DNA of 64,000 nt from Senegalimassilia anaerobia JC110 (GCF_000236865.1 NZ_HE611015.1:440212-504211), one strand, 5' to 3'; positions 1 through 9,509 are shown, counted from the first letter of the stretch. Numbers and translations: made by a program. Notes: generated by a model not told the origin, from the letters alone.

Positions 1-165
1 CGCGATCTTCATGTGCGGGCTGAAGCCCTGCGACACGGCGAAGGGAAGCTGGGCGCGGCGTACGGCGCGCTCGATGGCGCGCGCCACCTCGAGGTGCGAC
101 AGCAGCGCCAGGCGACCCTGCTTGGCGAACGTGATGCGCATGCGGAACGTCTGCTGCTCTGCCAT
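1..165 (-). CDS. TIGR03936 family (DUF2344) protein, N-terminal part only
   Basis: Only the first 55 codons are in the window; the gene runs off the left edge. The visible start reads MAEQQTFRMRITFAKQ, followed by a GRLALLSHLEVARAIERA stretch and a QGFSPHMKI stretch. These match the conserved opening of the DUF2344 'radical SAM-linked' family. The family is of unknown biochemical function and is normally encoded directly after a TIGR03960 radical-SAM protein, sometimes fused to it. The ATG lies one base after the stop of the upstream radical-SAM gene, so the two are almost certainly translationally coupled. Confidence 0.85.
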   Translation of the reverse strand, partial: MAEQQTFRMRITFAKQGRLALLSHLEVARAIERAVRRAQLPFAVSQGFSPHMKIA

Positions 166-166
166 G

Positions 167-2155
167 CTACTCCCCTTCCTCGGCGGTTTGCGGACCGGTG
201 GCGGGCTGCCCGTTTACGGCCTGCTCGGCTACCACGGCCGCAGCCGCACCCTCTTCGCCAGCCTGTTGCGGGCGGGCGTTCGACCCGCCGGCGATGCGCG
301 GCTGCGCCAGCTGGTTGTCGATGCCCAGGCCCGGGCACGCGCCGCACGCGGCGCAGCGCTCGAAGGTGCAGTCCGGCGTGGTCTTCTCCGCCGCGGCCTT
401 CTTACGTTCGTGCGCCAGGAAGCGCGTGGACACGCCCGTGGAGATATGCTCCCAGGGCATGACGTAGCCGGTGTCGTAGGACGTTTGCGCCACAGCGGCA
501 GGATCAAGGCCCACCTCTTCGGCGGCATCGCGCCACGCCTGCTCGTTGAAGTGCTCGGTCCATGCGTCGAAGCGCGCGCCGTGACGCCACGCCGACTCCA
601 CCCAAGCAGCGGCGGCGCGCCCGCCGCGGCTCATGACGGCCTCGACGAAGCTAGTGGACGGGTCGTGCCAGTGCACGTCGATGGCGCGGTACTTCACGCT
701 GCGGCGTAGAAGCGACACGCGGCGCAGGGCCTCTTCCGGGGCGATCTGGCCATCCCACTGGAACGGCGTCTGAGCCTTCGGCACGAACAGCGCGCACGAC
801 ACCGACATGCGGATGTTGCCGCGCTGCTCGACCGGCACGGCCTTCTTCGCCCTGTCGTAGGCGCGCTGCACCAGGCTGGCGATGCCCTTGATGTCGTCGT
901 CGGTTTCGGTGGGCAGGCCGATCATGAAGTACAGCTTACAGCGGCGCCAACCGGCTCCGAACGCCGCGTCCACGGCACCGAACAGGTCGTCTTCGGTCAC
1001 CTGCTTGTTGATGACGTCGCGCAGGCGCTGCGTGCCCGCCTCGGGGGCGAACGTCAGGCCGCCCTTCTTCTGGCCGGCCACCAGGCCCGCCATGTCCACG
1101 CCGAAGCTGTCAAGGCGCTGCGAGGGAACGGAGATGCGCACGCCCTTACCCTGGAACTGCTCGTTCAGGCGCGTGAGCACATCGGCGATCTGCGAATGGT
1201 CGGTGGAGGACAGCGAGGTCAGGCTGACCTCGTCGTATCCGGTTTGCGCAAGGCCGCACACCACCGAGTTCACGATGTTGTCGGCGGAGCGTTCGCGCAC
1301 CGGGCGGTACATCATGCCCGCCTGGCAGAAGCGGCAGCCGCGGGCGCACCCGCGCAGCACCTCCACGTTCAAGCGGTCCTGCACCACCTCGGTAAACGGC
1401 ACGATGCACGGTTCCCAGCCCGGGCTTTCGGCGAACCCCTCGAACACGCGCTTCTGGATATGCGTGGGCAGGCCCTCCTCCACAGGCTCGATCCAGCTGC
1501 CGGCCTGCTGCGCCTGCTCCTCATCGCGCCAACGATACAGGCTGGGCACGTAGAAGCCGTCCATGCGCGCGATGGCGCGCAGGATGTCGGCTCGGCACGC
1601 CCCCTCGGCGCGCAGGCGCCGGATGGCCTGCAGGCACTCGGGCAGCGCCTCCTCGCCCTCGCCGATGTTGAAGATGTCGAAGAACGGCGCATAGGGCTCG
1701 GGATTGAACGAGCACGGGCCGCCGCCGATGACGAACAGGTCGTCCTCGCCGCGGTCCTGCGCATGCAACGGGATACCTGCCAGGTCGAGCGCCTCAAGCA
1801 CGTTCGTGGCCACCAGCTCGTGGGACAGCGTGATGCCGATCGCATCGAACTCGGCCACGGGCGCGCAGCTTTCGATGGAGAACAACGGCAGGCCCTCGGC
1901 GCGCATGGTGTCGCAGAACTCCGCCGCCGGCAGGAACGCGCGCTCGGCCACCATGCCGTCCACGGCGTTCACCACGTTCACCAGGATGCGCAGGGCCTGG
2001 TTTGCCTGCCCCAGCTCGTAGGTATCCGGATACATCATGCAGAAGCGGAAGCCCGCCTCGGGCTTGTACACGCAGCCGAACTCATGGTTCAGGTAACGCG
2101 CCGGTCTTTCGGCGCTGGCAAGCAGCGGCTCGAGCCGCGGCCACAGATCTGTCAC
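167..2155 (-). CDS. TIGR03960 family B12-binding-type radical SAM protein
   Basis: This is a 662-residue radical-SAM protein. The 4Fe-4S/SAM motif CxxxCxxC is visible at C270, C274 and C277 (RGCARGCRFCQ). The N-terminal ~180 residues resemble the cobalamin-binding Rossmann part of B12-type radical-SAM enzymes, with a GGGPCSFNPEP stretch near residue 145. A Cys cluster (CTFERCAACGACPGLG) lies near the C-terminus, as is usual in this family. The substrate is unknown. It is the seventh gene of a run that starts with mreB, and the DUF2344 partner starts one base after its stop. In related actinobacteria this pair sits between the rod-shape genes and rng/rplU/rpmA, which would lie beyond the left edge. 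Confident in the family, not in a function. Confidence 0.9.
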   Translation of the reverse strand: MTDLWPRLEPLLASAERPARYLNHEFGCVYKPEAGFRFCMMYPDTYELGQANQALRILVNVVNAVDGMVAERAFLPAAEFCDTMRAEGLPLFSIESCAPVAEFDAIGITLSHELVATNVLEALDLAGIPLHAQDRGEDDLFVIGGGPCSFNPEPYAPFFDIFNIGEGEEALPECLQAIRRLRAEGACRADILRAIARMDGFYVPSLYRWRDEEQAQQAGSWIEPVEEGLPTHIQKRVFEGFAESPGWEPCIVPFTEVVQDRLNVEVLRGCARGCRFCQAGMMYRPVRERSADNIVNSVVCGLAQTGYDEVSLTSLSSTDHSQIADVLTRLNEQFQGKGVRISVPSQRLDSFGVDMAGLVAGQKKGGLTFAPEAGTQRLRDVINKQVTEDDLFGAVDAAFGAGWRRCKLYFMIGLPTETDDDIKGIASLVQRAYDRAKKAVPVEQRGNIRMSVSCALFVPKAQTPFQWDGQIAPEEALRRVSLLRRSVKYRAIDVHWHDPSTSFVEAVMSRGGRAAAAWVESAWRHGARFDAWTEHFNEQAWRDAAEEVGLDPAAVAQTSYDTGYVMPWEHISTGVSTRFLAHERKKAAAEKTTPDCTFERCAACGACPGLGIDNQLAQPRIAGGSNARPQQAGEEGAAAAVVAEQAVNGQPATGPQTAEEGE

Positions 2156-2177
2156 TGTTACCCCCTAGGAAACAACA

Positions 2178-3302
2178 TTAACGTCGGGAAATACGGGCCC
2201 GCAGGCCCGCGGCGGCGTTGGAAGCCTTCTGGCGAACGGCCTCCACGGCGGCCGCGCCGTTATCGGCTGCGGCGCCCGCCGCTTGCTTCGCGGCGGCGGC
2301 GATCGCCTTATCACGCGCAGCCGAGACACACTCGACGAACTTCGCCACCGTAGGGCCGCCTTCGTAGAACTCAACGGCGGCACGGCCCATGGCGAGCGTG
2401 CCCGAATAGCCCACCGCGGCCTTCACGGCCCACCCGAGCACCGGCACGGCAGCTGCCAGCTGGCGCGCGACCGCACGGCACGCGAACGCGCCGCCCACCA
2501 GGGCGGCAAGCTCGCGCACGCGCCCGGCGTCGATGGACTGCCCGTAGGCCGCCGCGATTTGAAGCAGCATCTTGGCCTGGTTGAGCGTCATCACGGGAAG
2601 GTCGGCGCCCGGGATGAGGAACAGCAGCCCCACGCCAGCGTTCTGCACGGACGTGGCATTGACCGTTTCAAGAGCCAGCGGACGGCGAACGAACGGGAAG
2701 GCCTGCGCAAACGCTAGTCGTTTGGCACGGCAGGCCGCGCACACCCATTGGCCCATGCGCGCGTCGAGCGTGGCCCGCGCGTCGTCGATGAGCTCGATGG
2801 GCTCGTAGATGCCCACATCGCCGTTTTCCGGCGGCTTGGGCGCACCCCACGAAGCCGTGATCGCCGGCCCCTGCCCCGCTGCCGTGGACACGTGCTCGTA
2901 CACCTTCGCCGTGAGCTTGGGCGCCACGATGTCCGCCTCGGGGATGGCGCAGCCGGCCGCCTTGGCGATAGCCCCCACCAGCTGCGGGAGCGTGGTGACC
3001 ACCATCGCGGGCACCCCGGCCTTGCGGCAAGCGCGGGCATAGGCGCCCACGTTCTCGTCCAGGCCCGCGACAATGCAGGCCATATCGTCGCCGGAACTGG
3101 GCGCGAACTCGCGTCCATCCAGGTAGATGAGCGAAACGCGCGCCGTATCGGAGGCGCTGGCGAACGCCTGGCGCACATGCGCGGCAACATCGCCCGGCGC
3201 CGTTTCGTCCACATAGACGCTTACCGAAAGCGGCGTGGCGCGGGCGGCCTCTACGCTAACGGCCTCTTCCAACAGCGCGCCGATATCAACAGGAAGCTGC
3301 AT
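2178..3302 (-). CDS. DUF697-type (YcjF-related) protein of unknown function
   Basis: This 374-residue protein has an N-terminal half that looks like a soluble alpha/beta domain (strands such as TARVSLIYLDGREF and VPAMVVTTLPQLVGAIAKAAG). Its C-terminal half is Ala-rich, with hydrophobic helices (VGLLFLIPGADLPVMTLNQAKMLL, VPVLGWAVKAAVGYSG) typical of DUF697, ending in a basic tail. It has no P-loop that I can see, so it is not a complete YcjX/era-like GTPase. The gene sits 15 bases after rodA and just before the TIGR03960 gene, inside the elongasome operon. That suggests an envelope-associated role, but the function is not known. Confidence 0.65.
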   Translation of the reverse strand: MQLPVDIGALLEEAVSVEAARATPLSVSVYVDETAPGDVAAHVRQAFASASDTARVSLIYLDGREFAPSSGDDMACIVAGLDENVGAYARACRKAGVPAMVVTTLPQLVGAIAKAAGCAIPEADIVAPKLTAKVYEHVSTAAGQGPAITASWGAPKPPENGDVGIYEPIELIDDARATLDARMGQWVCAACRAKRLAFAQAFPFVRRPLALETVNATSVQNAGVGLLFLIPGADLPVMTLNQAKMLLQIAAAYGQSIDAGRVRELAALVGGAFACRAVARQLAAAVPVLGWAVKAAVGYSGTLAMGRAAVEFYEGGPTVAKFVECVSAARDKAIAAAAKQAAGAAADNGAAAVEAVRQKASNAAAGLRARISRR

Positions 3303-3317
3303 AGGGCATCCTTTCGC

Positions 3318-4517
3318 TTAATGCTGCTTGAGCGTCGCGTTATGGGACCACACCGAGCCGATCATGCCCAGCATGACGAAGTTCACCACCATAAACGACG
3401 ATCCATAGCTCATGAACGGCAACGGGATGCCCGTGATGGGCATCAGGCCGCAGTCCATGCCGATGTTCTCCAAGATCTGGAACAACCACATGCCCACGAC
3501 GCACATCACGATGACCATGCCGAACAGGTCGCCGGAGCTGCGGGCTATACGGAAGCTTATCAAAACCAACGCGATGTACAAACCGAGCAGCACGAGCGCG
3601 CCCAAAAATCCGAGCTCCTCGGCAAGCACGCAGAAGATGAAGTCGGTGGGCGCCTCGGGGAGAAGGCCCAACGAATGTTGCGTGCCCTGGAACAAGCCCT
3701 TGCCGAACAGGCCGCCCGAGCCGATGGCGACCTTCGCCTGCTGCAGGTTGTAGCCCTCATCGGTAGTTGCCGTGCCGGACTGGTCCATGAACACGAGCAA
3801 GCGGTTTCGCTGATATTGCTTGAGCAGCTTGTACTCGCCCGTGGAGGATTTGATGACCTCGTCTATGGCGAACACCGCCACGACGGCGGCCACGAACAAT
3901 CCAAGCGTTATCAGCAGGTACTTCGTGTTAGCGCCTCCCATGACCAGGGCGAACGCCGCAATGCACAGATACACCAGGCCGGTGCCCAGGTCGGGCTGCG
4001 TCATGATGCACAGAAACGGCACCATCATGATGCCCAAGGCCTTCACATACTCGCGCGGATCGTCCAGGTTGCCGCCGTAGCGCGCCATGACCGCGGCATC
4101 CATGAGGATGACGGTGATCTTGGCAAACTCGCCGGGCTGGATCTGCATGCCCAGCTTAATCCAGCTTCTCGCGCCCATGCCGGCATCGGTTCCGAGCCCC
4201 GGTATGTGCGGCGACATGATGAGCACCACATTGATGATAAGGAACAGCGTGGTGTAATCCGACAAGCGCCGATAATCGAACCGCCACACCAAGATCATGA
4301 AAACCAAACCCACGGCAACGCCGCCGAGCTGGCGGCTGTACTGGTAATCGCCGTCCGCGCGGACCGCGGAATACACGATGATCAAGCCGTATCCCACCAG
4401 CAACGTGATCACGATGGCAAGCGGCAGGTGCAGCCACGGGAAACGGCGCGGCTTGGATGCAGCTGATGCCGCCGCGTTGGGACGGCGAAGCGAATCGATT
4501 TGCGGTAACTGCGCCAT
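3318..4517 (-). CDS. rodA: Rod shape-determining peptidoglycan glycosyltransferase RodA
   Basis: This 399-residue polytopic SEDS protein has roughly ten hydrophobic helices. SEDS signatures are visible: GARSWI near residue 135 in the first half, and GIPLPFMSYGSSFMVVNF near residue 370 at the C-terminus. SEDS proteins polymerise lipid II glycan strands together with a class B PBP. The preceding gene encodes such a PBP2, and mreBCD lie upstream, so RodA rather than FtsW is the right assignment. A large extracytoplasmic loop between helices 7 and 8 contains the family QGTQHSLGLLPEAPTDFIF stretch. Confidence 0.95.
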   Translation of the reverse strand: MAQLPQIDSLRRPNAAASAASKPRRFPWLHLPLAIVITLLVGYGLIIVYSAVRADGDYQYSRQLGGVAVGLVFMILVWRFDYRRLSDYTTLFLIINVVLIMSPHIPGLGTDAGMGARSWIKLGMQIQPGEFAKITVILMDAAVMARYGGNLDDPREYVKALGIMMVPFLCIMTQPDLGTGLVYLCIAAFALVMGGANTKYLLITLGLFVAAVVAVFAIDEVIKSSTGEYKLLKQYQRNRLLVFMDQSGTATTDEGYNLQQAKVAIGSGGLFGKGLFQGTQHSLGLLPEAPTDFIFCVLAEELGFLGALVLLGLYIALVLISFRIARSSGDLFGMVIVMCVVGMWLFQILENIGMDCGLMPITGIPLPFMSYGSSFMVVNFVMLGMIGSVWSHNATLKQH

Positions 4518-4532
4518 AGCGCCTCCTTCCCG

Positions 4533-6698
4533 TTAGTCCGAACGTCCGCTCGACGTGCCCTTGCCGGCGCCGGCTTCCGACTTGCCCGAGGAACCCGCGA
4601 TATCGCCGACCTCCCCATCCGAGGCGTTGGTCGACGAAAGCGCCGCGGCCATGACCTGCGCGCCGATCGGCGCCGCTACCGATGAACCGCCGCCGCCGTG
4701 CTCGACGACGCAGGCGAGCACGTACTTCGGGTCGTCATAGGGGGCATAGCAGGCGAACCAAGCCGTGTCCTCCATATCAGTGTATTCGGCCGTACCGGTT
4801 TTACACGCAACCGTATCCGGGTCGATACCTTGATCGTTGAACAGCTTGGCGATCTCCTCGTTGTCAGTGGTCACTCCGCGAAGCGCATTGCGCACCACGG
4901 CAAGGTCGGCCATGGAGACGTCAGGCGTGTCCAAAACCTGCGGCTGATACGTAAGCGCCACATCGCCGCCGGCGTTGCGCACCTCTTTGAGCAGATGCGG
5001 CTTGACGATGTTGCCAGACGCGATGGCGCCGTAGGCTACCGCGATCTCCATGGGCGTGACCAGCACGTAGCCCTGGCCGATGCACATGTTCGTATAGTCG
5101 CCGCCCTTCCACTGGGCATCCTCGGGAGTGTCGCGAAAGTATTCCTGCTTCCATTCGGGCGTAGGGATACGACCCGAGGTTTCGCCGTTAAGGTCGATGC
5201 CGGTGGTTTGGTCCAAACGGTAGCGCTTCAGGAAATCCTGCAGCAACGTTACCGACTTGCCCTTGTTCGCAGCGGCGTCCCAGAACTTGTAGCCGATGTC
5301 GTAATACACGGTGTCGCACGAGTTCACGATGCCGCCGCGGAAATCGAGCGTGCCATGGCCCTGCTTCTTCCAGCACTTCTGAACATCGCCCGAGCCGAAA
5401 CCGTCCCAGCTGCCGGAGCAGTCCCAAGTCTCGGTTGCCGTGGCCATGCCGTTTTCAAGCGCCGCCAAGCCGGTGAACGTCTTGTACGTGGATGCTGCCG
5501 GATAGGTACCCTGGATGGCGCGGTTGAGCAGCGGGCTGAACGCGGCCGAGGATTGCAGCAGGTCAAGCTCGTCTTGCGTGATGCCGCCCACGAACGTGGT
5601 GGGCGTGAACGTGGGATAGCTGGAAAGCGCCACGATGCTTCCATCGGTGACGTCCATGACCACCACCGCGCCGCCCGTGCCCTTGCCCGATCCGATGGCG
5701 CCGCCATCGGGGCAGATCATATCGGCGAGCGCCTTGTCAGCCACATACTGCACATGCGATTTCAGGGTGGTATGCACATCAGAGCCCTTGACGGGCTGCG
5801 TTTCGCTGACCACTTCCACCACGTTGCCCTGCGCGTCCGCCATGACCTTGCGCTCGCCATGGTCGCCGGCAAGCAGGTTGTCGTACATCTGCTCGATGCC
5901 GCTGCGACCCACCGAATCGCCCAGCTCAAGGTCGCGGCCTTCGGCCACGCTTGCGATATCATCGCTGGTCACGCTACCGGTATAGCCCACCGCGTGCGCC
6001 GCAAGGGCGCCATGGGGGTAATCGCGCACCGTGCGCGTTTGCACGGTGATGCCCGGGAACGCATCGGCATGCTCGGCGATGAAGGCGACGTTGCGCATGC
6101 TGGCGTCGCTTGCCACCACGCGCTGGCTTTGCGCGCCGCTCGTCGCATCGGCGATGCGCTTGCGCACGATGCCGGTCGGTACGCCCAGCACCGTGGACAG
6201 ACGGGCGACCACGTCATGGTCGTTGGCGACGTCAGGCTCGGCGAGCACCGTCAGCGACGTGCGGTTCTTCACGATGACGTTGCCGTCGGCATCCAAGATA
6301 TAGCCGCGCGGCGCAGGCGTGTACACCGTAGTGTACTGGTTGTCCTCGGACTCCTTCTTGAATGATTCGCCGGCAAGCACCTGCATGCTGAACAGCTTCG
6401 TGGCCAGCGTGCCGAAGATAAGGCCCGCCACAACGCCCACGGCGGTGAATCGGCTTTTCAGGTTATCGCCGGGGTTTGCCACCGGCTGAGCGGGCGTTCC
6501 TCCGCGGGCGACGCCGCCTGCCGGCACACGGTGGGAATCGGGAAGCGAGCTGCTCACGCCCACCGACTGGATGGAGCGAACGTCGCGCTTGACGCTGACG
6601 TTCTCGGTCTTCCGGCTGCGAAGCACCGCATAGACCGCCACCAGGATGGCGGCGACCACCAAGAGGGCCACGAAGCCGGCTACGATAGCTGCGAACAT
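4533..6698 (-). CDS. mrdA: Penicillin-binding protein 2 (elongasome transpeptidase)
   Basis: This 721-residue class B PBP cross-links peptidoglycan with RodA. Active-site motifs are SxxK at S403-T-Y-K406, an SxD/N-type motif S460-C-D462 and K633-T-G. The dimerisation region spans about residues 110-300. Two hydrophobic segments precede the catalytic part: residues 2-26, and again 85-105, after a ~55-residue polar linker. A single anchor is usual, so this protein carries an N-terminal extension with an extra membrane helix. The start is preceded by an AGGGGG-like site and lies 9 bases after the mreD stop, which supports it as the real start. The C-terminus ends in a Gly/Ser/Lys-rich tail. Confidence 0.93.
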   Translation of the reverse strand: MFAAIVAGFVALLVVAAILVAVYAVLRSRKTENVSVKRDVRSIQSVGVSSSLPDSHRVPAGGVARGGTPAQPVANPGDNLKSRFTAVGVVAGLIFGTLATKLFSMQVLAGESFKKESEDNQYTTVYTPAPRGYILDADGNVIVKNRTSLTVLAEPDVANDHDVVARLSTVLGVPTGIVRKRIADATSGAQSQRVVASDASMRNVAFIAEHADAFPGITVQTRTVRDYPHGALAAHAVGYTGSVTSDDIASVAEGRDLELGDSVGRSGIEQMYDNLLAGDHGERKVMADAQGNVVEVVSETQPVKGSDVHTTLKSHVQYVADKALADMICPDGGAIGSGKGTGGAVVVMDVTDGSIVALSSYPTFTPTTFVGGITQDELDLLQSSAAFSPLLNRAIQGTYPAASTYKTFTGLAALENGMATATETWDCSGSWDGFGSGDVQKCWKKQGHGTLDFRGGIVNSCDTVYYDIGYKFWDAAANKGKSVTLLQDFLKRYRLDQTTGIDLNGETSGRIPTPEWKQEYFRDTPEDAQWKGGDYTNMCIGQGYVLVTPMEIAVAYGAIASGNIVKPHLLKEVRNAGGDVALTYQPQVLDTPDVSMADLAVVRNALRGVTTDNEEIAKLFNDQGIDPDTVACKTGTAEYTDMEDTAWFACYAPYDDPKYVLACVVEHGGGGSSVAAPIGAQVMAAALSSTNASDGEVGDIAGSSGKSEAGAGKGTSSGRSD

Positions 6699-6707
6699 GC
6701 GCGCCCC

Positions 6708-7232
6708 CTATCGCAATTTCGGCGTGCGCAAACCGCGGTCCTGGGCGCCGCCGGCAAGCAGCCGCGCCATGACGAAGTAGACCACCAGGCCCACGGCGCA
6801 GTCGTACAGCGCGCACGGAAGGGCGCGGGTGAACAGCGCCTCCAGAGGGTTGGCGGCAAGCCCGCACGCCATGAGCAGCATGCCGTAGGAAAGCTCGGCC
6901 AGAAGCGCGCAGGCCGTGAAAATGGCAAGCGGCATGAACAGCGTGTCGTTATCCATGAGAGAGAACACGCGGGAGGCCAAAAAGCATGCGATGACCAGCA
7001 AAAGCGCCATGCCGCCCACCGGGCCCGTGCCCGTGAGGTCGTACAGCAGGCCCATGACAAACGGCAGCACCGGACCCGCCTCGGTGGGGATGACGATGGC
7101 CACGACCAGCGCATAGGCCAGCAGGAAGTTCGGCTGTGCCGAGAACAGCGCCACGGCCGGGGCCAGGGCGATCTGGAGAACGAACGCCGCGATAGCGCCC
7201 ACCACCAGCACCAGGTTGTTCTTCTCGCCCAT
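6708..7232 (-). CDS. mreD: Rod shape-determining membrane protein MreD
   Basis: This 174-residue polytopic protein has five to six hydrophobic helices and the MreD-typical FLLAYALVVAIVIPTEAG stretch near residue 32. It starts two bases after the mreC stop, so it is translated in series with mreC. MreD is an integral membrane partner of MreC in the cell-elongation complex. Sequence conservation in this family is low, so the call rests on length, topology and the mreB-mreC-mreD-mrdA-rodA order. Confidence 0.9.
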   Translation of the reverse strand: MGEKNNLVLVVGAIAAFVLQIALAPAVALFSAQPNFLLAYALVVAIVIPTEAGPVLPFVMGLLYDLTGTGPVGGMALLLVIACFLASRVFSLMDNDTLFMPLAIFTACALLAELSYGMLLMACGLAANPLEALFTRALPCALYDCAVGLVVYFVMARLLAGGAQDRGLRTPKLR

Positions 7233-7234
7233 GG

Positions 7235-8242
7235 CTAGCGCCCCCCTTCGTTAGATGAATTGCCGTTGCCGGAGTTATCGGAGCTGCTCGAACTTGACGA
7301 GGAGCTGCTCGAACTTCCCGTGCCGGAGCCGCTGGAGTTGTTGGAGCCGTTTGCGGAAGCGGAGCTGCTCGAAGAGCTGCTGGAACCCGAATCGTCGTCA
7401 TCGGATGCGCCCACGCTGGAGACCACCAGCACGTCCTCGAGCGTGTCGATGGAATCGTTCGGGGAAACCACGATGCGTCGGCTGGTATCGCCCTGCTGGG
7501 CGTCCACCTTCACCACCGTGCCGATGATAAGGCCGCGCGCGTAGCTTCCGCCCAAACCCGAGGTGACGATGACGTCGCCGACGTTCACCTCGGCATCGGC
7601 ATCCAGGTCCTCAAGATACAGAAGGCCGATCAGGCTGCCGCGCAGGATGCCCTCGGCGCGGCTGGACTGCACCATGGCCGCGGCGCCGGATTGCGGGTCG
7701 GTGAGCAAGCGCACCGTTGCGGTGCTTCCGCTGGCCGACACCACCTGGCCCACCACGCCGGAAGTCCCGATAACCGTTTGACCGGTAGAGATGCCCTCGT
7801 TCGTGCCCTTGTTGATGATGACCGTCTGGCTCCACGCCTCGGAGCTTCGGCCGATGACGCGCGCGCCCGTGCCCTCGATCTGGTAGTTGTCCTTCAAATC
7901 GAGCAGCTTCTGCAGGCGCTGCGCTTCCTGCTTATATTCTTCCATCTGGGCATATTGCTGCTCAAGCTGGCTGTTGTACTCGCGCAAGCCCGTCAAGGTG
8001 TTCTGGTCGGCCGTGATGTTCTCCATGGTGTCGCCAACCGTGGAGGTTGCGGCCTCCACCGAGCCGCCCACGATGCGCAGCGGGCTGACGGCGCCCGACA
8101 CCGCCGACTGCAGCGTGTGCAGCGGGCCGGTCGAACCTTCGCGACTATAAGCCGTGACCATGATGATGCTGGCCGCAATCAAGCCTATAAGCAGCGCTCG
8201 GCGCATAAGCGCCGAGCTTTGTTGTTGAAAATTAAGAGCCAT
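7235..8242 (-). CDS. mreC: Cell shape-determining protein MreC with Ser-rich tail
   Basis: This 335-residue protein has one N-terminal membrane helix (about residues 13-30), a coiled coil (about 75-110: NSQLEQQYAQMEEYKQEAQR) and the extracytoplasmic beta domain of MreC, including GTNEGISTGQTVIG and DVIVTSGLGGSYARGL. The last ~50 residues are an extreme low-complexity Ser/Gly/Asn tract with runs of six and twelve serines, reaching the cell-wall side. On the DNA this gives repeated agctgctcga blocks around 7290-7385. MreC links MreB to PBP2/RodA. Confidence 0.93.
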   Translation of the reverse strand: MALNFQQQSSALMRRALLIGLIAASIIMVTAYSREGSTGPLHTLQSAVSGAVSPLRIVGGSVEAATSTVGDTMENITADQNTLTGLREYNSQLEQQYAQMEEYKQEAQRLQKLLDLKDNYQIEGTGARVIGRSSEAWSQTVIINKGTNEGISTGQTVIGTSGVVGQVVSASGSTATVRLLTDPQSGAAAMVQSSRAEGILRGSLIGLLYLEDLDADAEVNVGDVIVTSGLGGSYARGLIIGTVVKVDAQQGDTSRRIVVSPNDSIDTLEDVLVVSSVGASDDDDSGSSSSSSSSASANGSNNSSGSGTGSSSSSSSSSSSSDNSGNGNSSNEGGR

Positions 8243-8257
8243 AACGTTGAGGCTGTC

Positions 8258-9313
8258 CTATTTCGATCGCATGAGCGTCTGCTTGAGCGCCTGCGGGGTT
8301 TCGAGAACCTTCAGGCAGCCCATCACCACGTTCGTCAAAGCCGTCTCGCTCACCCACACGGGGATTTCCAGCTTATCGGTAAGGTAGCGGTCCAAGCCGG
8401 AAAGCAGGCCGCCGCCGCCGGTGAGCAGGATGCCGTTCTGGATGATGTCCGACGCCAGGTCGGGGTTGGTCTTCTTGAACGTCTCCTTGATGTGCACCAC
8501 CATCTCCTCGCACGGGGCGATGAGCGCCTGACGGACATCCTCGGACTGGATGGTGACTTCCTTGGGCTGCTCGGTGATGACGTCCTGGCCGGAGATGATC
8601 ATGTCGCGTTCGCGGCCGTCCTCGAACGGCAGGATGGAACCGATCTTGATCTTGATGATCTCGGCGGTACGCTCGCCGATCTTGATGCCCAGAAGGTCGC
8701 GCAGGTGCATGGCGATGGCCTCGTCCATGCGGTTGCCGGCCAAGCGTAGGCTGGAGGACGTGACGATGCCGCCCAAGGAGATGACGGCCACCTCGGTGGT
8801 GCCGCCGCCGATGTCGACGACCATGGAGCCGGTAGGCTCGGTGACGGGCAGGTCGGCGCCCATGGCAGCTGCCATGGGCTCCTCGATCAGGTACGCCTGA
8901 CGGGCGCCTGCCTGCACGGCGGCCTCGAACACGGCGCGCTTCTCAACGGAGGTGGCGCCGCAAGGGATGCAGATGACGATGCGGGGCTTGGCCTGCCACG
9001 GGTACTTGCGCGGCGCGGCCTTGTTGATGAAGGCGCTGATCATAGCCTCGGTGACGTCGTAATCGGCCACCACGCCGTCATGCAGCGGATGCTCGGCCGA
9101 GAACGCGTCGGGCGTATGGTTGATCATGTTCTTCGCCTCGTGGCCGACGGCCAGGACGCGATGGGTGCTTTTCTCGATTGCGACGACGGAGGGCTCGTTG
9201 ACGACGATGCCTTCGCCGGGAATGGCGACCAGGGTATTCGCGGTGCCGAGGTCGATGGCCATGTCGCACGACATCTGACCGGTGAGACCCGAGAAGAAAT
9301 CCAAGAATGACAT
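8258..9313 (-). CDS. mreB: Rod shape-determining actin homologue MreB
   Basis: This 351-residue actin-like ATPase shows the phosphate-1 motif (DLGTANTLV, residues 22-30), connect and phosphate-2 motifs (VVDIGGGTTEVAVISLGG) and the adenosine motif (LLTGGGGLLSGLD). It forms cytoplasmic filaments that guide the lateral-wall synthesis complex encoded by the following genes. The start has an AAGGGG site upstream in the minus-strand leader. It is the first gene of the operon; a TAGAAT hexamer at 9353-9358 is a possible -10 element but has no convincing -35. Confidence 0.95.
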   Translation of the reverse strand: MSFLDFFSGLTGQMSCDMAIDLGTANTLVAIPGEGIVVNEPSVVAIEKSTHRVLAVGHEAKNMINHTPDAFSAEHPLHDGVVADYDVTEAMISAFINKAAPRKYPWQAKPRIVICIPCGATSVEKRAVFEAAVQAGARQAYLIEEPMAAAMGADLPVTEPTGSMVVDIGGGTTEVAVISLGGIVTSSSLRLAGNRMDEAIAMHLRDLLGIKIGERTAEIIKIKIGSILPFEDGRERDMIISGQDVITEQPKEVTIQSEDVRQALIAPCEEMVVHIKETFKKTNPDLASDIIQNGILLTGGGGLLSGLDRYLTDKLEIPVWVSETALTNVVMGCLKVLETPQALKQTLMRSK

Positions 9314-9463
9314 GTAGGCAAACCCCTTGTGCTACGTTTCTAGTGAAACCAGATTCTATCACAGGCGATTTTACCCGGTTTCCCTGCACATGGAAATCCA
9401 TCAGGGGTACGCATTAGGGACGGTGAGGGAAAAGCCTGGCGACATACTTCGCCGATGCGCCAA

Positions 9464-9486
9464 GCGGCCCGCATTCCGCGGGCCGC
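9464..9486 (-). terminator. Hairpin after the hydrogenase operon
   Basis: A perfect 9-bp stem (gcggcccgc / gcgggccgc) with a 5-base loop lies 24 bases past the hydA stop. It has no good U-tract on the minus strand, so it may act as a weak terminator or as an mRNA 3'-end stabiliser between hydA and the mreB promoter region. Confidence 0.5.
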
Positions 9487-9509
9487 CTTCGTTCGTGCTA
9501 TTCTGTTCC

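Noticed and set aside
7260-7544. Plus-strand frame rich in Leu-Glu repeats opposite mreC
   Set aside because: It is the antisense image of the Ser-rich codons of the MreC tail; it has no ribosome-binding site or family resemblance.
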